A model generated the notes under the pieces. It saw only the letters and a list, made by a program, of their open reading frames with translations. It did not search any database and was not told the origin of the DNA. The translations under genes were made by a program, and so were the position numbers. Shown here piece by piece: positions 24,308-32,729 of a stretch of 64,000 bases of DNA; the first letter of the stretch is position 1; each line of letters starts with the position of its first letter. This DNA comes from Streptosporangium becharense (GTDB lineage: Bacteria; Actinomycetota; Actinomycetes; Streptosporangiales; Streptosporangiaceae), in assembly GCF_014204985.1 (NCBI RefSeq), contig NZ_JACHMP010000001.1, forward strand, positions 6,510,001 to 6,574,000, written 5' to 3'.

Positions 24308-25336
24308 GTGTCCGTATCGAGGAGGGGTTTCCTCGCCGTGGCGGGCGGCGCCGGTGCCCTGCTGGCCCTGGCGGCCTGCGGGCAGGCCGCCCCCGCACCC
24401 GCCGCCCCCGGCGCGGGGTCGAGCGCGGGCTCGTCGAGCGCGGCCCCCGCGGGGCCCTGGACGTTCACCGACGACCGGGGCAAGAAGATCGACCTGCCGC
24501 GGCGGCCCGCCCGGGTCGTGGCCCAGGTCGGCTCGGCCGCGGCGCTGTGGGACTTCGGGGTCCGGCCCATCGCGATCTTCGGCCCGCACAGGCTGAAGAG
24601 CGGTGAGAGGGACCCCCAGGTGGGCAACGTCGACATCACCAAGGTCACGGGGCTCGGCAACGTCTGGGACGAGTTCAACGTGGAGCAGTACATCTCCCTC
24701 CAGCCCGAGCTCCTGGTCAGCAGCATGTACGTCAAGGGCACGCTCTGGTACGTCCCGGAGAAGTCCAAGGACACCATCGAGCAGGTGGCGCCCACCGCGG
24801 GGATCATGCTGACCGGTCAGAGCGCGACCCAGGTGATCGAGAAGTACGCCGAGCTCGCCCGGTCCCTGGGGGCCGACCTCGACGCCCCCGAGGTCAGCTC
24901 CGCCAGAACCCGTTTCGAAGCGGCGAACGGGGAGCTGAAGAAGATCTCCGAGACCGGCCTGAAGGTCCTCATGATGTCCGGTGGTCCCGACACCATGTGG
25001 GTGGTCAACCCTCCGGAGTACCCCGACATCAAGCACCTGACCGAGACCGGTCTCGACGTCGTCACGCCCGACAAGGTGGACGACGGAGGCTTCTTCCAGA
25101 GCCTGAGCTGGGAGAACGCCGACAAGTACGACGCCGACGTGATCCTGTACGACTCCAGGACCCAGGCGCTGAAGCTGGAGGAGATGATGAAGAAACCGAC
25201 CTTCGCCAAGCTCCCCGCGGTCAGGGCCGGGCACGTCTACCCGTGGCGGGCCGAGGCTCCCTTCAGCTACCAGGGCTACGCCGACTACCTGGAGGAACTG
25301 GTGGCCAACCTCAAGAAGGCCGGCGAGGCGTCCTGA
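24308..25336 (+). CDS. Iron-siderophore ABC transporter substrate-binding lipoprotein
   Basis: This extracytoplasmic binding protein captures ferric siderophores. Its N-terminus carries both a twin-arginine motif (SRRGFLAV) and a lipobox (LAAC), so it is a Tat-exported lipoprotein. The mature part shows a class III binding-protein layout: FTDDRGKKIDLPRRPARVV, then the long helix region, and PFSYQGYADYLEEL at the end. The GTG at 24308 is preferred over the GTG at 24302 because AAGGAGTGAAC then sits at good distance. Two IdeR boxes directly upstream show iron regulation. No permease or ATPase gene follows, so it must work with a transporter encoded elsewhere. Confidence 0.92.
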   Translation: MSVSRRGFLAVAGGAGALLALAACGQAAPAPAAPGAGSSAGSSSAAPAGPWTFTDDRGKKIDLPRRPARVVAQVGSAAALWDFGVRPIAIFGPHRLKSGERDPQVGNVDITKVTGLGNVWDEFNVEQYISLQPELLVSSMYVKGTLWYVPEKSKDTIEQVAPTAGIMLTGQSATQVIEKYAELARSLGADLDAPEVSSARTRFEAANGELKKISETGLKVLMMSGGPDTMWVVNPPEYPDIKHLTETGLDVVTPDKVDDGGFFQSLSWENADKYDADVILYDSRTQALKLEEMMKKPTFAKLPAVRAGHVYPWRAEAPFSYQGYADYLEELVANLKKAGEAS

Positions 25337-25343
25337 ACCCCGG

Positions 25344-25370
25344 CGCCCGCCCGGTGGCGACGGGCGGGCG
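25344..25370 (+). terminator. Hairpin after the siderophore-binding gene
   Basis: CGCCCGCCC (25344-25352) and GGGCGGGCG (25362-25370) form a perfect 9-bp stem with a 9-nt loop, 8 nt after the stop. Confidence 0.75.
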
Positions 25371-25423
25371 GGGGAGCCACCCGCGACCGGCGGTCATGGC
25401 CGGGCGCCGCCCGCGGGCGTGCG

Positions 25424-25527
25424 GTCACGGGTGCGCGGTCGGGGAGGTGACGTCACGGGTGCGCGGTCCGGGACATGTGGTCACGACTGCGCGGTCCGGG
25501 ACGTGTGGTCACGGGTGTGCGGGGGAG
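25424..25527. repeat. 28-bp tandem repeat whose last copy contains the TenA stop codon
   Basis: Four copies with an exact 28-bp period begin with GTCACGGGTGCGCGGTC-like sequence; the T of GTCA falls at 25425, 25453, 25481 and 25509. The last copy is the 3' end of the tenA gene, and its TCA (25509-25511) is the stop codon on the reverse strand. Confidence 0.92.
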
Positions 25528-26219
25528 CCACCCGCGGCCATGTCGAAGAAGCGCAGCTCCAACCGCACGGCGCGGCGGAAGAAGTCGAGCACCCGCAGCC
25601 GCCGCTCCTCCTCCAGCGCGGGCCCCAGCCGGTCGAGCTCACCGCGCAGGAAGCCCACCCAGGCACGGAAGGCCGGACCCTCGTGCAGGTCGATCCACTC
25701 GCGGTGGACGAAGTTCTCCGGCGGCGAACCCTCGGCGCGGCTCGCCCAGCCCAGGTAGCTCCACTCCGCCACACACAGCACCGCCAGGATCAACGGGTAG
25801 TCCAGGCTGGTCCTGGCCTCGTCCATCAGTGCCCGGAAGTCGGCCGTCACCGGCTCCGACTCGGGCGAGGTCATCTCGGCGGGGGTGGCGCCGAGGGCGG
25901 CGAGCGCCCGGTGGAAGTAGGTCTTCTCCTCCGTCGTGGCGGTCTCACCCAGGAACCGGCCGAACGGAACCCGTGCCTCGAAGCTGTCCGCGCTGGCCAC
26001 GGCGGCTCCCAGCAGTGCGGTGAAGGCGTCGACGAACTGGAAGTCCTGCACCAGGTAGCGGCGCATGTCGGCATCGGGGACGTCGCCACGGGTGATCGAG
26101 GCGGCGAACGGGTGGCTCACCACCGCGGTCCACTCCGGCTCACTCTGCGTCCGCAGCCACTCGCTGAAGGCGGGGTCGGCGGCGTCCGCGCGCCACTCGT
26201 CGTAGGGGACCGGCGTCAA
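25509..26219 (-). CDS. TenA/THI-4/PQQC-family protein
   Basis: The 236-residue all-helical protein has the TenA pattern: PFAASITRGDVPDADMRRYLVQDF in outline, then FVDAFTALLGAAVAS, and LAVLCVAEWSYLGWA near residue 160. TenA proteins hydrolyse aminopyrimidines in thiamine salvage or act as thiaminase II. The cysteine of classical TenA_C enzymes seems replaced, with Glu next to it (VAEW), so this may be a TenA_E type, but I could not align it rigorously. A TTG start is chosen because GCGAGGAGAACACCG precedes it. No thiamine gene or TPP riboswitch is nearby. Confidence 0.82.
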   Translation of the reverse strand: MTPVPYDEWRADAADPAFSEWLRTQSEPEWTAVVSHPFAASITRGDVPDADMRRYLVQDFQFVDAFTALLGAAVASADSFEARVPFGRFLGETATTEEKTYFHRALAALGATPAEMTSPESEPVTADFRALMDEARTSLDYPLILAVLCVAEWSYLGWASRAEGSPPENFVHREWIDLHEGPAFRAWVGFLRGELDRLGPALEEERRLRVLDFFRRAVRLELRFFDMAAGGSPAHP

Positions 26220-26348
26220 CGGTGTTCTCCTCGCGGTCTCGGCGTGTCGGCCATCGTGATGCTAACCCGCGACCGGGACCGGCGGCCGGTCCGGTCCACT
26301 TCCGGGTGCGGGTCGGCGGGACAGGGTGGAAAACCGGATGTTCTGCCC

Positions 26349-26365
26349 TAGCATCGCTGGATGTG
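26349..26365 (+). promoter_or_regulatory. Leaderless-type -10 for the GntR gene
   Basis: TAGCAT at 26349-26354 lies eight nt before the GTG start at 26363, and no Shine-Dalgarno sequence is present. This fits a leaderless transcript. The -35 region is poor. Confidence 0.4.
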
Positions 26366-27145
26366 ACCGCCTACCAGGCACTCGCCGAGGACCTGCGCCG
26401 TCGCATCGTCTCAGGAGAGTTCCAGCCCGGTGACCGGCTGCCCGTGGAACCCGACCTGTGCGCCAGGTACGGGGTCAGCCGCAGCACGGTCCGTGAGGCG
26501 CTGCGCCTGCTGGCCAGCCAGAACCTGATCAGGACCGTCCGGGGCGTGACCGGCGGCAGCTTCGTCGTCCGTCCCGATCCCGACCACATCAGCGCCTACC
26601 TGCGGACCAGCTTCGACCTGATGCGGGTGGGCATCGACCAGCTCACCGAGATCCGCGAACTGCTGGAAGTGCCCGCGGCGGGACTCGCCGCCCTGCGCCG
26701 CACCGACGAGGACCTGCGCCTGTTGCGTGACTGCATCGCCGACGCCGGAGGCCGGGCGCCCGGGGAGGTCTTCGAACCCAACCGCGACTTCCACGTGGTG
26801 CTGCTCCGCGCGGCGGGCAACCCGCTGCTGGAGGTGGTCGCCCGGCCGCTCTTCGAAGTGCTGGAGGGCCGTTTCGTCCGTGACCGGGCACCCCGCGCCG
26901 CCCTCGGCCGCATCGACCGCGAGCACCGCGCGATCCTGGACCGGGTCGAGGCGGGGGACGCCGAAGGCGCGCGATCCGCGGCCCTCGGCCATCTGGAGAA
27001 CCTCCGGACCGTCTACTACCCCAGCGTGGAGCAGCCGGAACAGCAGGGCCGGGGCCCGGCGAGCCGGGCGTGCCCCACGCGGCCGGACACCGGTCCCGCG
27101 GACGACACCGAACCCCGGCCGAGAAATGACCAAGCAAGCCATTGA
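26363..27145 (+). CDS. GntR-family (FadR/FCD) transcription regulator
   Basis: The N-terminal winged helix (residues 1-70) shows LAEDLRRRIVSGEFQPGDRLP in outline and YGVSRSTVREALRLL, the standard GntR motif. The C-terminal FCD domain (about 90-230) is helical with IRELLEVPAAGLAALRR, NRDFHVVLLRAAGN and REHRAILDRVEAGD in outline; FCD domains bind a metal and a carboxylate or acyl ligand. The disordered tail of about 35 residues is unusual. The GTG at 26363 starts right before the winged helix. The next genes, MaoC hydratase and acyl-CoA dehydrogenase, are the obvious targets for a fatty-acid or branched-acid responsive regulator. Confidence 0.87.
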   Translation: MTAYQALAEDLRRRIVSGEFQPGDRLPVEPDLCARYGVSRSTVREALRLLASQNLIRTVRGVTGGSFVVRPDPDHISAYLRTSFDLMRVGIDQLTEIRELLEVPAAGLAALRRTDEDLRLLRDCIADAGGRAPGEVFEPNRDFHVVLLRAAGNPLLEVVARPLFEVLEGRFVRDRAPRAALGRIDREHRAILDRVEAGDAEGARSAALGHLENLRTVYYPSVEQPEQQGRGPASRACPTRPDTGPADDTEPRPRNDQASH

Positions 27146-27168
27146 CCGCAAAAACATCAGACTATTAG
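27142..27168 (+). promoter_or_regulatory. Possible promoter before the MaoC gene
   Basis: TTGACC at 27142-27147 overlaps the end of the GntR gene and is followed after 15 bp by TATTAG (27163-27168). The spacing is short, so this is a moderate candidate for a separate hydratase promoter. Confidence 0.35.
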
Positions 27169-27198
27169 CGTCGAGGTCTCACCGCTGAGGGAGAGACC

Positions 27199-27717
27199 GT
27201 GACCGTTCACGCAGCCGGCCTCGGCCGCCACTACGAGGACTTCGTCGTCGGTGACGTCTACCAGCACCCGCTCGGCCGTACGATCAGCGAGGCCGACAAC
27301 ACCTGGTTCACGTTGCTGACGATGAACACCAACCAGAACCACTTCAACGCCCACTTCGCCGAGCGTGCGCCGGTCGGGAAGATCATCGTCAACTCGGGGC
27401 TGACCGTGGCGATCGTGCTGGGCCTCTCGGTGATCGACGTCAGCCAGAATGCCCTGATGAACCTCGGCTGGGACGAGATCAGGCTCACTCACCCGGTCTT
27501 CGTGGGCGACACTGTCTACGCCGAGTCGGTCGTGCTGGAGAAACGGGAGTCGAAGTCGCGGCCCTACGCCGGGATCGTCACCTGCCGGACCCGCGGTCTC
27601 AACCAGGACGGTGACGAGATCATGTCCTGGCGCCGCACGGTCATGGTCTACCGGCGCGACGCCCCGCACGACAAGGGCTACTTCCCCCGGGCCAAGGACG
27701 GCCCGCTCACCCCCTGA
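27199..27717 (+). CDS. MaoC-like enoyl-CoA hydratase
   Basis: This 172-residue hot-dog-fold enzyme is predicted to hydrate an enoyl-CoA. The diagnostic region is TLLTMNTNQNHFNAHFAE (residues about 39-56), where NQNHFN replaces the usual D-x-N-P-x-H motif; this variant is typical of the mesaconyl-CoA/beta-methylmalyl branch of MaoC proteins. FVGDTVYAESVVLEKRES follows as the second strand region. The GTG start has GAGGGAGAGACC in front. Together with the downstream acyl-CoA dehydrogenase it would perform consecutive oxidation and hydration of an acyl-CoA, possibly branched or dicarboxylic. Substrate identity is an inference. Confidence 0.87.
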   Translation: MTVHAAGLGRHYEDFVVGDVYQHPLGRTISEADNTWFTLLTMNTNQNHFNAHFAERAPVGKIIVNSGLTVAIVLGLSVIDVSQNALMNLGWDEIRLTHPVFVGDTVYAESVVLEKRESKSRPYAGIVTCRTRGLNQDGDEIMSWRRTVMVYRRDAPHDKGYFPRAKDGPLTP

Positions 27718-27973
27718 GGGCCGCCCGGGCCGGGCAGATCTCCCCCGGCCCGGCGGGCCTCCCGGGCCCGGCGGACCAGCCCCGTCTGTGCCCTCCCCGC
27801 CCGGTGAACTTCCCCGGCCCCACCCCGCCGGGGTCACCGCACCCGGTGAAGGGCCCCGCCCGGGTGGGGAAGGCTCCGAAGGGGAGGCAGGGCGGCCCCG
27901 GCCCGGCCGGACCGGACGGTTCCCGTGACCCGATGGCACCGCTCGCCGGCTTCCCGTCTTCGAAAGGACCTCC

Positions 27974-29134
27974 ATGGACTTCGAGCTGAACGACGAGCAG
28001 AGACTGTTCCGCCAGACCCTGCGGGAATTCGTCGACAAGGAGATCATGCCGGTCGCCTCCGAGTGGGAGCGGACCGGCCGCTACCCCACGGAGATCGTCG
28101 AACGGTTCAAGCACCTGGGACTGTTCGGGATCACGATCCCCGAGGAGTACGGCGGGCTGGCGCTGGACCGGGTGTCGTTCGCCCTGGTCTTCGAGGAGAT
28201 CGCACGCGGGTGGATGGGCGTGGCCGGAGTGCTCGGCTCACACTCCCTGGCCTCGTGGATGATCGCCCGGTACGGTACCCGGGAGCAGCGCGACGCCTAC
28301 CTGCCGGACCTCGCCACCGGTGCCCGCCGCACCGGCATCGCGTTGACCGAACCCGGCGCGGGCACCGACCTGCAGGGCATCCAGACCCGGGCGGTCCGCG
28401 ACGGCGACCACTACGTGCTCAACGGGACCAAGACGTGGATCACCAACGCCCGCCACGCCGACCCGATGCCCGTCCTGGTCAAGACCGCCGTGACCGAACC
28501 CGCGCACCGCGGCATGTCCCTGATCCTCATCGAGGCCGACACCCCGGGCTACACCGTCGGCCGCGACCTGCCCAAGCTCGGCTACAAGGGCACCGAGACC
28601 TGCGAGATCGTCCTCCAGGACGTCCGGGTGCCGGTCTCACAGCTGCTCGGCGGGGTCGAGGGGCGGGGCATGCAACAGGCGCTGTCGGCCCTGGAACTCG
28701 GCCGGATCAACATCGCCGCCCGCGCGGTCGGCATCTCCCAGTGCGCCTACGACGCCGCGCTGAGCTACTCCCGGGAACGCCACGCGTTCGGCAGGCCCAT
28801 CGCCGACTTCCAGGCCGTCCAGCTCAAGATCGCCGACATGGCCACCGACATCCAGGCCGCCCGGCTGCTGACCTATTGGGCGGCCGTCCGCTCCGAAAGC
28901 GGCGCGGTGAACGCCGAGGCGGCGATGGCCAAGTACTTCGCCTCGGAGGTCGCCCTGCGCACCACCATGGAGGCCATGCGGATCCACGGCGGCTACGGCT
29001 ACTCCCAGGAGTTCGTCCTGGAACGTCTCTACCGCGACGCGCCTCTGATGGCCATCGGCGAGGGCACCAACGACGTCCAGCGGCTGGTCATCGCGCGATC
29101 CCTCATATCGGGTGACTCCCAGGTCGGCTGGTAA
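27974..29134 (+). CDS. Acyl-CoA dehydrogenase
   Basis: This 386-residue FAD enzyme makes the alpha-beta double bond in acyl-CoA and passes electrons to ETF. It shows GITIPEEYGGLAL, the FAD/substrate loop GIALTEPGAGTDLQG, KTWITNARHAD, and the C-terminal half with FGRPIADFQAVQLKIADMA in outline, MRIHGGYGYSQE and MAIGEGTNDVQ. The glutamate in IGEGT (about residue 363) is at the medium-chain enzyme's catalytic base position. The ATG has GAAAGGACCTCC before it. The 256-bp gap to the MaoC gene holds GC-rich runs of CCCGGCCC type but no evident terminator, so cotranscription is possible. Confidence 0.93.
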   Translation: MDFELNDEQRLFRQTLREFVDKEIMPVASEWERTGRYPTEIVERFKHLGLFGITIPEEYGGLALDRVSFALVFEEIARGWMGVAGVLGSHSLASWMIARYGTREQRDAYLPDLATGARRTGIALTEPGAGTDLQGIQTRAVRDGDHYVLNGTKTWITNARHADPMPVLVKTAVTEPAHRGMSLILIEADTPGYTVGRDLPKLGYKGTETCEIVLQDVRVPVSQLLGGVEGRGMQQALSALELGRINIAARAVGISQCAYDAALSYSRERHAFGRPIADFQAVQLKIADMATDIQAARLLTYWAAVRSESGAVNAEAAMAKYFASEVALRTTMEAMRIHGGYGYSQEFVLERLYRDAPLMAIGEGTNDVQRLVIARSLISGDSQVGW

Positions 29135-29146
29135 CCGGTTCGGCCC

Positions 29147-29319
29147 CCGGACGCCCGCCGAGTGGCCCACCGCCTTCGGGAGGCCGTCGAACGGCTGTGG
29201 CTTCCGGACGCCCGCCGAGTGGCCTATCGTCTCTGGGTGGCTGTTGAACGGCCTGTGGCTTCCGGACGCCCGCCGGGCGGCCCGTCGCCTCCGGGAGGCC
29301 GTCGAACGGCCCGTAGCCT
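29147..29319. repeat. 57-58 bp tandem repeat just after the acyl-CoA dehydrogenase
   Basis: Three copies begin with CCGGACGCCCGCCG at 29147, 29204 and 29262. The array starts 12 nt after the stop codon of the dehydrogenase gene and ends right before the -10 box of the HIT gene. Confidence 0.9.
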
Positions 29320-29321
29320 CC

Positions 29322-29336
29322 TATCCTGGCGTGATG
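29322..29336 (+). promoter_or_regulatory. Leaderless-type -10 for the HIT gene
   Basis: TATCCT (29322-29327) lies six nt before the ATG at 29334 and there is no Shine-Dalgarno sequence, as expected of a leaderless mRNA. Confidence 0.5.
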
Positions 29337-29762
29337 CCAGACGAACAGTGCACGTTCTGCGCCATCCTGACCGGGGAGCGGCCCGGCCATGTCGTCCTCT
29401 CCGACGACGTGTGCACGGCGTTCCTCGACACGCGGCCGGTTTTCAAGGGGCACGTCCTGGTGGTGCCGCCCACCCACGTCGAGACCTTGCCGGACCTCCC
29501 GGTGCCGCAGGTCGGCCCGTTCTTCGAGCGGGTACGCACCGTCGCCGCCGCCGTCGAGCACGGCCTTGAGGCGGGGGGCACGTTCGTCGCGATGAACAAC
29601 CGGATCAGCCAGAGCGTCCCGCACCTGCACGTCCACGTCGTTCCCCGCAACCGCAAGGACGGCCTGCGCGGCTTCTTCTGGCCCCGCACCACGTACGCCG
29701 ACCAGGCCGAAGCCGAGTCGTACGCCCTGCGCATCCGCAAGGCCCTCGCCGCGGCCTCCTGA
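29334..29762 (+). CDS. HIT-family nucleotide hydrolase/transferase
   Basis: This 142-residue histidine-triad protein hydrolyses nucleoside phosphoramidates, AppppA-type or related nucleotides. A CTFCAI motif near the start (C6, C9) may bind zinc with the histidine in FKGHVLVVP, as in the HIT zinc subgroup. The triad itself is PHLHVHVVP with H97, H99 and H101. The N-terminus follows closely after the start, which supports the ATG at 29334. It stands alone between a repeat array and the accessory block downstream. Confidence 0.9.
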   Translation: MPDEQCTFCAILTGERPGHVVLSDDVCTAFLDTRPVFKGHVLVVPPTHVETLPDLPVPQVGPFFERVRTVAAAVEHGLEAGGTFVAMNNRISQSVPHLHVHVVPRNRKDGLRGFFWPRTTYADQAEAESYALRIRKALAAAS

Positions 29763-29892
29763 CCCGCGTCCGCCTCTCCCGCCTGCCTCTCCCGTCCGCA
29801 CTCGCTCGGTGACGGGTACGGGGCGGGCAGTCATGGCGATCGCGCGCAGGAGCGGGACACGACGGTCATGATGGTCGTGTGGAGGTGAGGAC

Positions 29893-31890
29893 GTGGGGGA
29901 GACACCTGCGGTGACACCGGGAACCGGGCCGCTCGCACCCGGTTTCAACGGCATCGACCCCGTGCTGATGCGGGGCTTCATCGCCGACCTGGAACGGGCA
30001 GGCCAGGTCATCGCCGAGCACACCGAGAAGATCCGCAGGGAGCTCGCCGCGGTGAACCTCCCCGCCGCCTCGCTCACCCCGGTCAGGGAGATCGGCGGCT
30101 GGGCCGAAGAACAACTCCCCGGGCTCCGCCGGCGGGTGGAGACCATCTCCGCCGAGCCCGCCGCGCTGCTCGGCGGCGGCCTGACCGGGTACCGGGAGAG
30201 CGCCTCCCTCACTCCCGCGCAAGCCCGGCGCCAGGGCAAGGACCTGGGCGAACGCATCGCGGACCTCGACCTCGACGAGTTCTCCCTCGCCGGCCCGTAC
30301 GCCTCCGACCGGATGGCCGCGCTCGTCGAGGAGCTCAGGACCCATCGGCACGACGCCGACTTCACCGCGGCCTTCTTCGCCGCCCTCGGCCCCGGAGGAA
30401 CCCGCGAGCTCGCCGGGCGGCTGCGCCGCCTGGCCGACGACGAAGAAGCGGTCCGGGCCGCCGGAACGGCCTTCGCCACCGCTGTCGCGGCCGGGACGAA
30501 GGTGCCGGGGTTCGCCGCGGTCGTCAAAGCCGTGGAGAAGCTCGACGCGCTGGACGACGTCGCCGACCTGCTGAGCCACGGCCGCTACCCGGCTGCCTGG
30601 CTGGCCGGGATAGCCGCTCCCGCACTCGCCGCGGACAGCCGGGTGGCCGGCCCCACCCTGGGCGGAATCCTCAAAGCCCTCGGCAACAACCCCGCCGCGG
30701 CGAGACTCGCCATCAGCTCCGCCACCGATCTCAGCCCGGTCCCGGCCTCCGTGAGATCCCCTTTCGGAGCGCTGCCGGGCTCCCCGCAACTATGGAAGGC
30801 GCGACCCGAACTGGCCGCGTTCCTCACGACGCTCAACGAGCGCGCGAACGGGTCACCCGACACGGCGAGCGGCTTCGGACGGCTGCTGGCCGCCGCATCG
30901 GGCGCCTACGACGAGCCACAGGACAAGCACCGCGAAGAAGCCGCGTTCTTCGCATACACGGTGATGACCATGGCAGACGACCTCGAACTGGGTGACGCCA
31001 CCCGGCCGCACCTGGCGGAGATCGCGGGTTCCTACGCCACGGAGATCACCCTGGGTGCCGACATCGGTGACACCGACATGACCGAGGACAGCGCTCTCCG
31101 GGTCACGCCGGGATACTTCGAGCCGATGACCGTCCCCGGCCTGCGCGGCGCCTTCCGCCTCAGCCCCGAGGACACCTTCCGCTTCATGACCACCTTCGCC
31201 GGAACCGCCGAGAACCGCCTCCCGTTCGACGCGGGCATGAGCCGGCTCGTCGAGCGTCTCCTGCCCCAGGCTTCCCGTTACGCCAGGAGCACCGAGAACG
31301 TGAAAGTCCTGGATGACCTGTTCGCCGCCCTGGGAAACGTCCGGGGCTTCGAACTGGCCGCCGCCGCGCGTGTTCTCAAGCCCGAGGACGAGCGGGTCAA
31401 GGACGCCGACGATGCCCGAAGCCTGACGATCGGCACCACGCTGGGGCTGATGGGCCTCGTTCCTCCTTTCTCCCTCGCCGCCCGCACCTGGGGGATGCTC
31501 TCCATCGGGTGGTCCACGGCCGACACGTACAAGCCCGATCCGAGGGAACAGGTCGCCGAACTCCGCGAACTCGACGGCGCCGAAACGCTCGGTCGTCAGT
31601 ACGTGATAGCCGAACTCCTCGCCGAGCAGGGTTTCACTCCGAAGGTCCCCCCGTCCGACCCGGCCATCACCGACGCGAACGGAAACCTACGGCCCTTCAA
31701 TGAGATCGCCAAGCAGGGGGACGTCGGCATGAAGGCTCTGGAGAAGTGGTTCATCAGTAATGGGATGGGGGCTGGAGAAAATGTCTCCAATGGGGAGCTG
31801 AGTCGTTCGACGGCGGATAAATTTGATGGACGCAAGAATTTTGGATACGAGCGGGCGATCTTTTACAAGGGAAAGCTCACGACCGACTGA
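29893..31890 (+). CDS. Large helical protein of unknown function, DUF6571/T7SS-substrate-like
   Basis: The 665-residue product has no signal peptide and no clear enzymatic motif. Residues about 15-95 form a helical hairpin (FIADLERAGQVIAEHTEKI, EEQLPGLRRRVETIS) like the N-terminal domains of proteins exported by type VII secretion. The rest is helical, with EAAFFAYTVMTMADDLELG and a hydrophobic patch LGLMGLVPPFSLAARTWGML near residue 525. I associate the layout with the streptomycete DUF6571 group from memory, not certainty. The last 55-60 codons (from about 31,720) shift to AT-rich codons such as AGT, AAT, GAT and TTT, unlike the body. The GTG start follows GTGGAGGTGAGGAC. The 3' end overlaps the lipoprotein gene by 14 bp. 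Confidence 0.72.
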   Translation: MGETPAVTPGTGPLAPGFNGIDPVLMRGFIADLERAGQVIAEHTEKIRRELAAVNLPAASLTPVREIGGWAEEQLPGLRRRVETISAEPAALLGGGLTGYRESASLTPAQARRQGKDLGERIADLDLDEFSLAGPYASDRMAALVEELRTHRHDADFTAAFFAALGPGGTRELAGRLRRLADDEEAVRAAGTAFATAVAAGTKVPGFAAVVKAVEKLDALDDVADLLSHGRYPAAWLAGIAAPALAADSRVAGPTLGGILKALGNNPAAARLAISSATDLSPVPASVRSPFGALPGSPQLWKARPELAAFLTTLNERANGSPDTASGFGRLLAAASGAYDEPQDKHREEAAFFAYTVMTMADDLELGDATRPHLAEIAGSYATEITLGADIGDTDMTEDSALRVTPGYFEPMTVPGLRGAFRLSPEDTFRFMTTFAGTAENRLPFDAGMSRLVERLLPQASRYARSTENVKVLDDLFAALGNVRGFELAAAARVLKPEDERVKDADDARSLTIGTTLGLMGLVPPFSLAARTWGMLSIGWSTADTYKPDPREQVAELRELDGAETLGRQYVIAELLAEQGFTPKVPPSDPAITDANGNLRPFNEIAKQGDVGMKALEKWFISNGMGAGENVSNGELSRSTADKFDGRKNFGYERAIFYKGKLTTD

Positions 31891-32335
31891 GGCATTCGGT
31901 CTCGCCGCTCACTATGTAGTCCCCTGTGGAGGAGGCGTCGAGGACTAAGATGGTCCTGCTCTCCTCGCTTGCGATCTTGGATGGTTTGGAGAGGTCCGGC
32001 ACGCCAACGCCGGTGTATTTTGCTACACGACCAACGGCTCCTCGCATCTCATCCTTCATGAATATGGCCTCTGAATGCGGAGGTTCGCCCTGCCCGGTCG
32101 CGGCGAAGGTCCGTTTGGCCCCGCCGTCCCCGCAGGGAACGTCCTTCCCTCCCGGGTCGGTGACCGTTATGTTCTTCGCGCGCACCTCCCCGAGAAGCTT
32201 TAGAACATGCGTTTTGAGGGTCTCTCCAGCCTCGGCGGCGGTAGGCTCCTTGCCCCCGCAGGCGCTTAGAGCCGTCCCGGCCAGTAGAAGCGTCATAACA
32301 ATCCTTATGGGGAAGCCAAGGGCGGAACGGGACAT
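31877..32335 (-). CDS. Small lipoprotein (152 aa)
   Basis: I do not recognise the family. MSRSALGFPIRIVMTLLLAG followed by TALSAC gives a lipoprotein signal with the lipidated cysteine at about residue 26. The mature part has about 125 residues with two more cysteines (VPCGDGG, TECLSRS) that could pair. Its middle resembles small actinobacterial lipoproteins with a cystatin-like outline (GETLKTHVLKLLGEVRAK). The ATG has AAAGGAGACTTG before it. It converges on the large helical protein with a 14-bp overlap, which hints at a functional pair such as effector and protective surface protein; this is speculation. Confidence 0.72.
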   Translation of the reverse strand: MSRSALGFPIRIVMTLLLAGTALSACGGKEPTAAEAGETLKTHVLKLLGEVRAKNITVTDPGGKDVPCGDGGAKRTFAATGQGEPPHSEAIFMKDEMRGAVGRVAKYTGVGVPDLSKPSKIASEESRTILVLDASSTGDYIVSGETECLSRS

Positions 32336-32438
32336 CAAGTCTCCTTTGCAGCACTGGCCGACTGAACGCACGATCTCATATCGTCCATGGGAACACGCAA
32401 GCCATGCCGGAGGGACGCCGAAATGGAGGGCGGAATAG

Positions 32439-32729
32439 ATGGGTTCCGGGCCTGATGGAATGGTGTCCAATCCTCGCCGGGAAGAACTCCGGCGTGCCCT
32501 GGCGCGGGTGCAAGAGCACGCGGAGCAGCTGGAGGCGGCGCTGGACCCCGCACACGCATCGTTCACCGGGAAGGCCGTCTGGGTGGGCCCGGCGGCACGG
32601 GTGTTCGCCGAGGAGTTGACCGGCCGGCGCAACCGGCTCCGGGCACTCGTGCAGCGGATCGTCGAGGAGTTGGAGGCGGAGCTCCAGGCCACCCCGGAGA
32701 AGGCGAACCGGTCACCGAGCCTCTGGTGA
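32439..32729 (+). CDS. WXG100-like small helical protein (96 aa)
   Basis: This 96-residue protein has the ESAT-6/WXG100 plan. Helix 1 is REELRRALARVQEHAEQLEAAL in outline, a turn carries W48-V49-G50 (KAVWVGPAAR), and helix 2 (RVFAEELTGRRNRLRALVQRI) follows. Such proteins are type VII secretion substrates or export partners. The usual YxxxD/E tail is not evident. The ATG at 32439 has GGAATAG in front; an ATG at 32460 is possible. It lies near the large helical protein, which strengthens a type VII link, but no EccC ATPase is in the window. Confidence 0.7.
   Translation: MGSGPDGMVSNPRREELRRALARVQEHAEQLEAALDPAHASFTGKAVWVGPAARVFAEELTGRRNRLRALVQRIVEELEAELQATPEKANRSPSLW

Noticed and set aside
26220..26348. 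TPP riboswitch before the TenA gene
   Set aside because: The TTG start of tenA is close to the divergent GntR gene and no thi-box-like conserved sequence is visible in the short gap.
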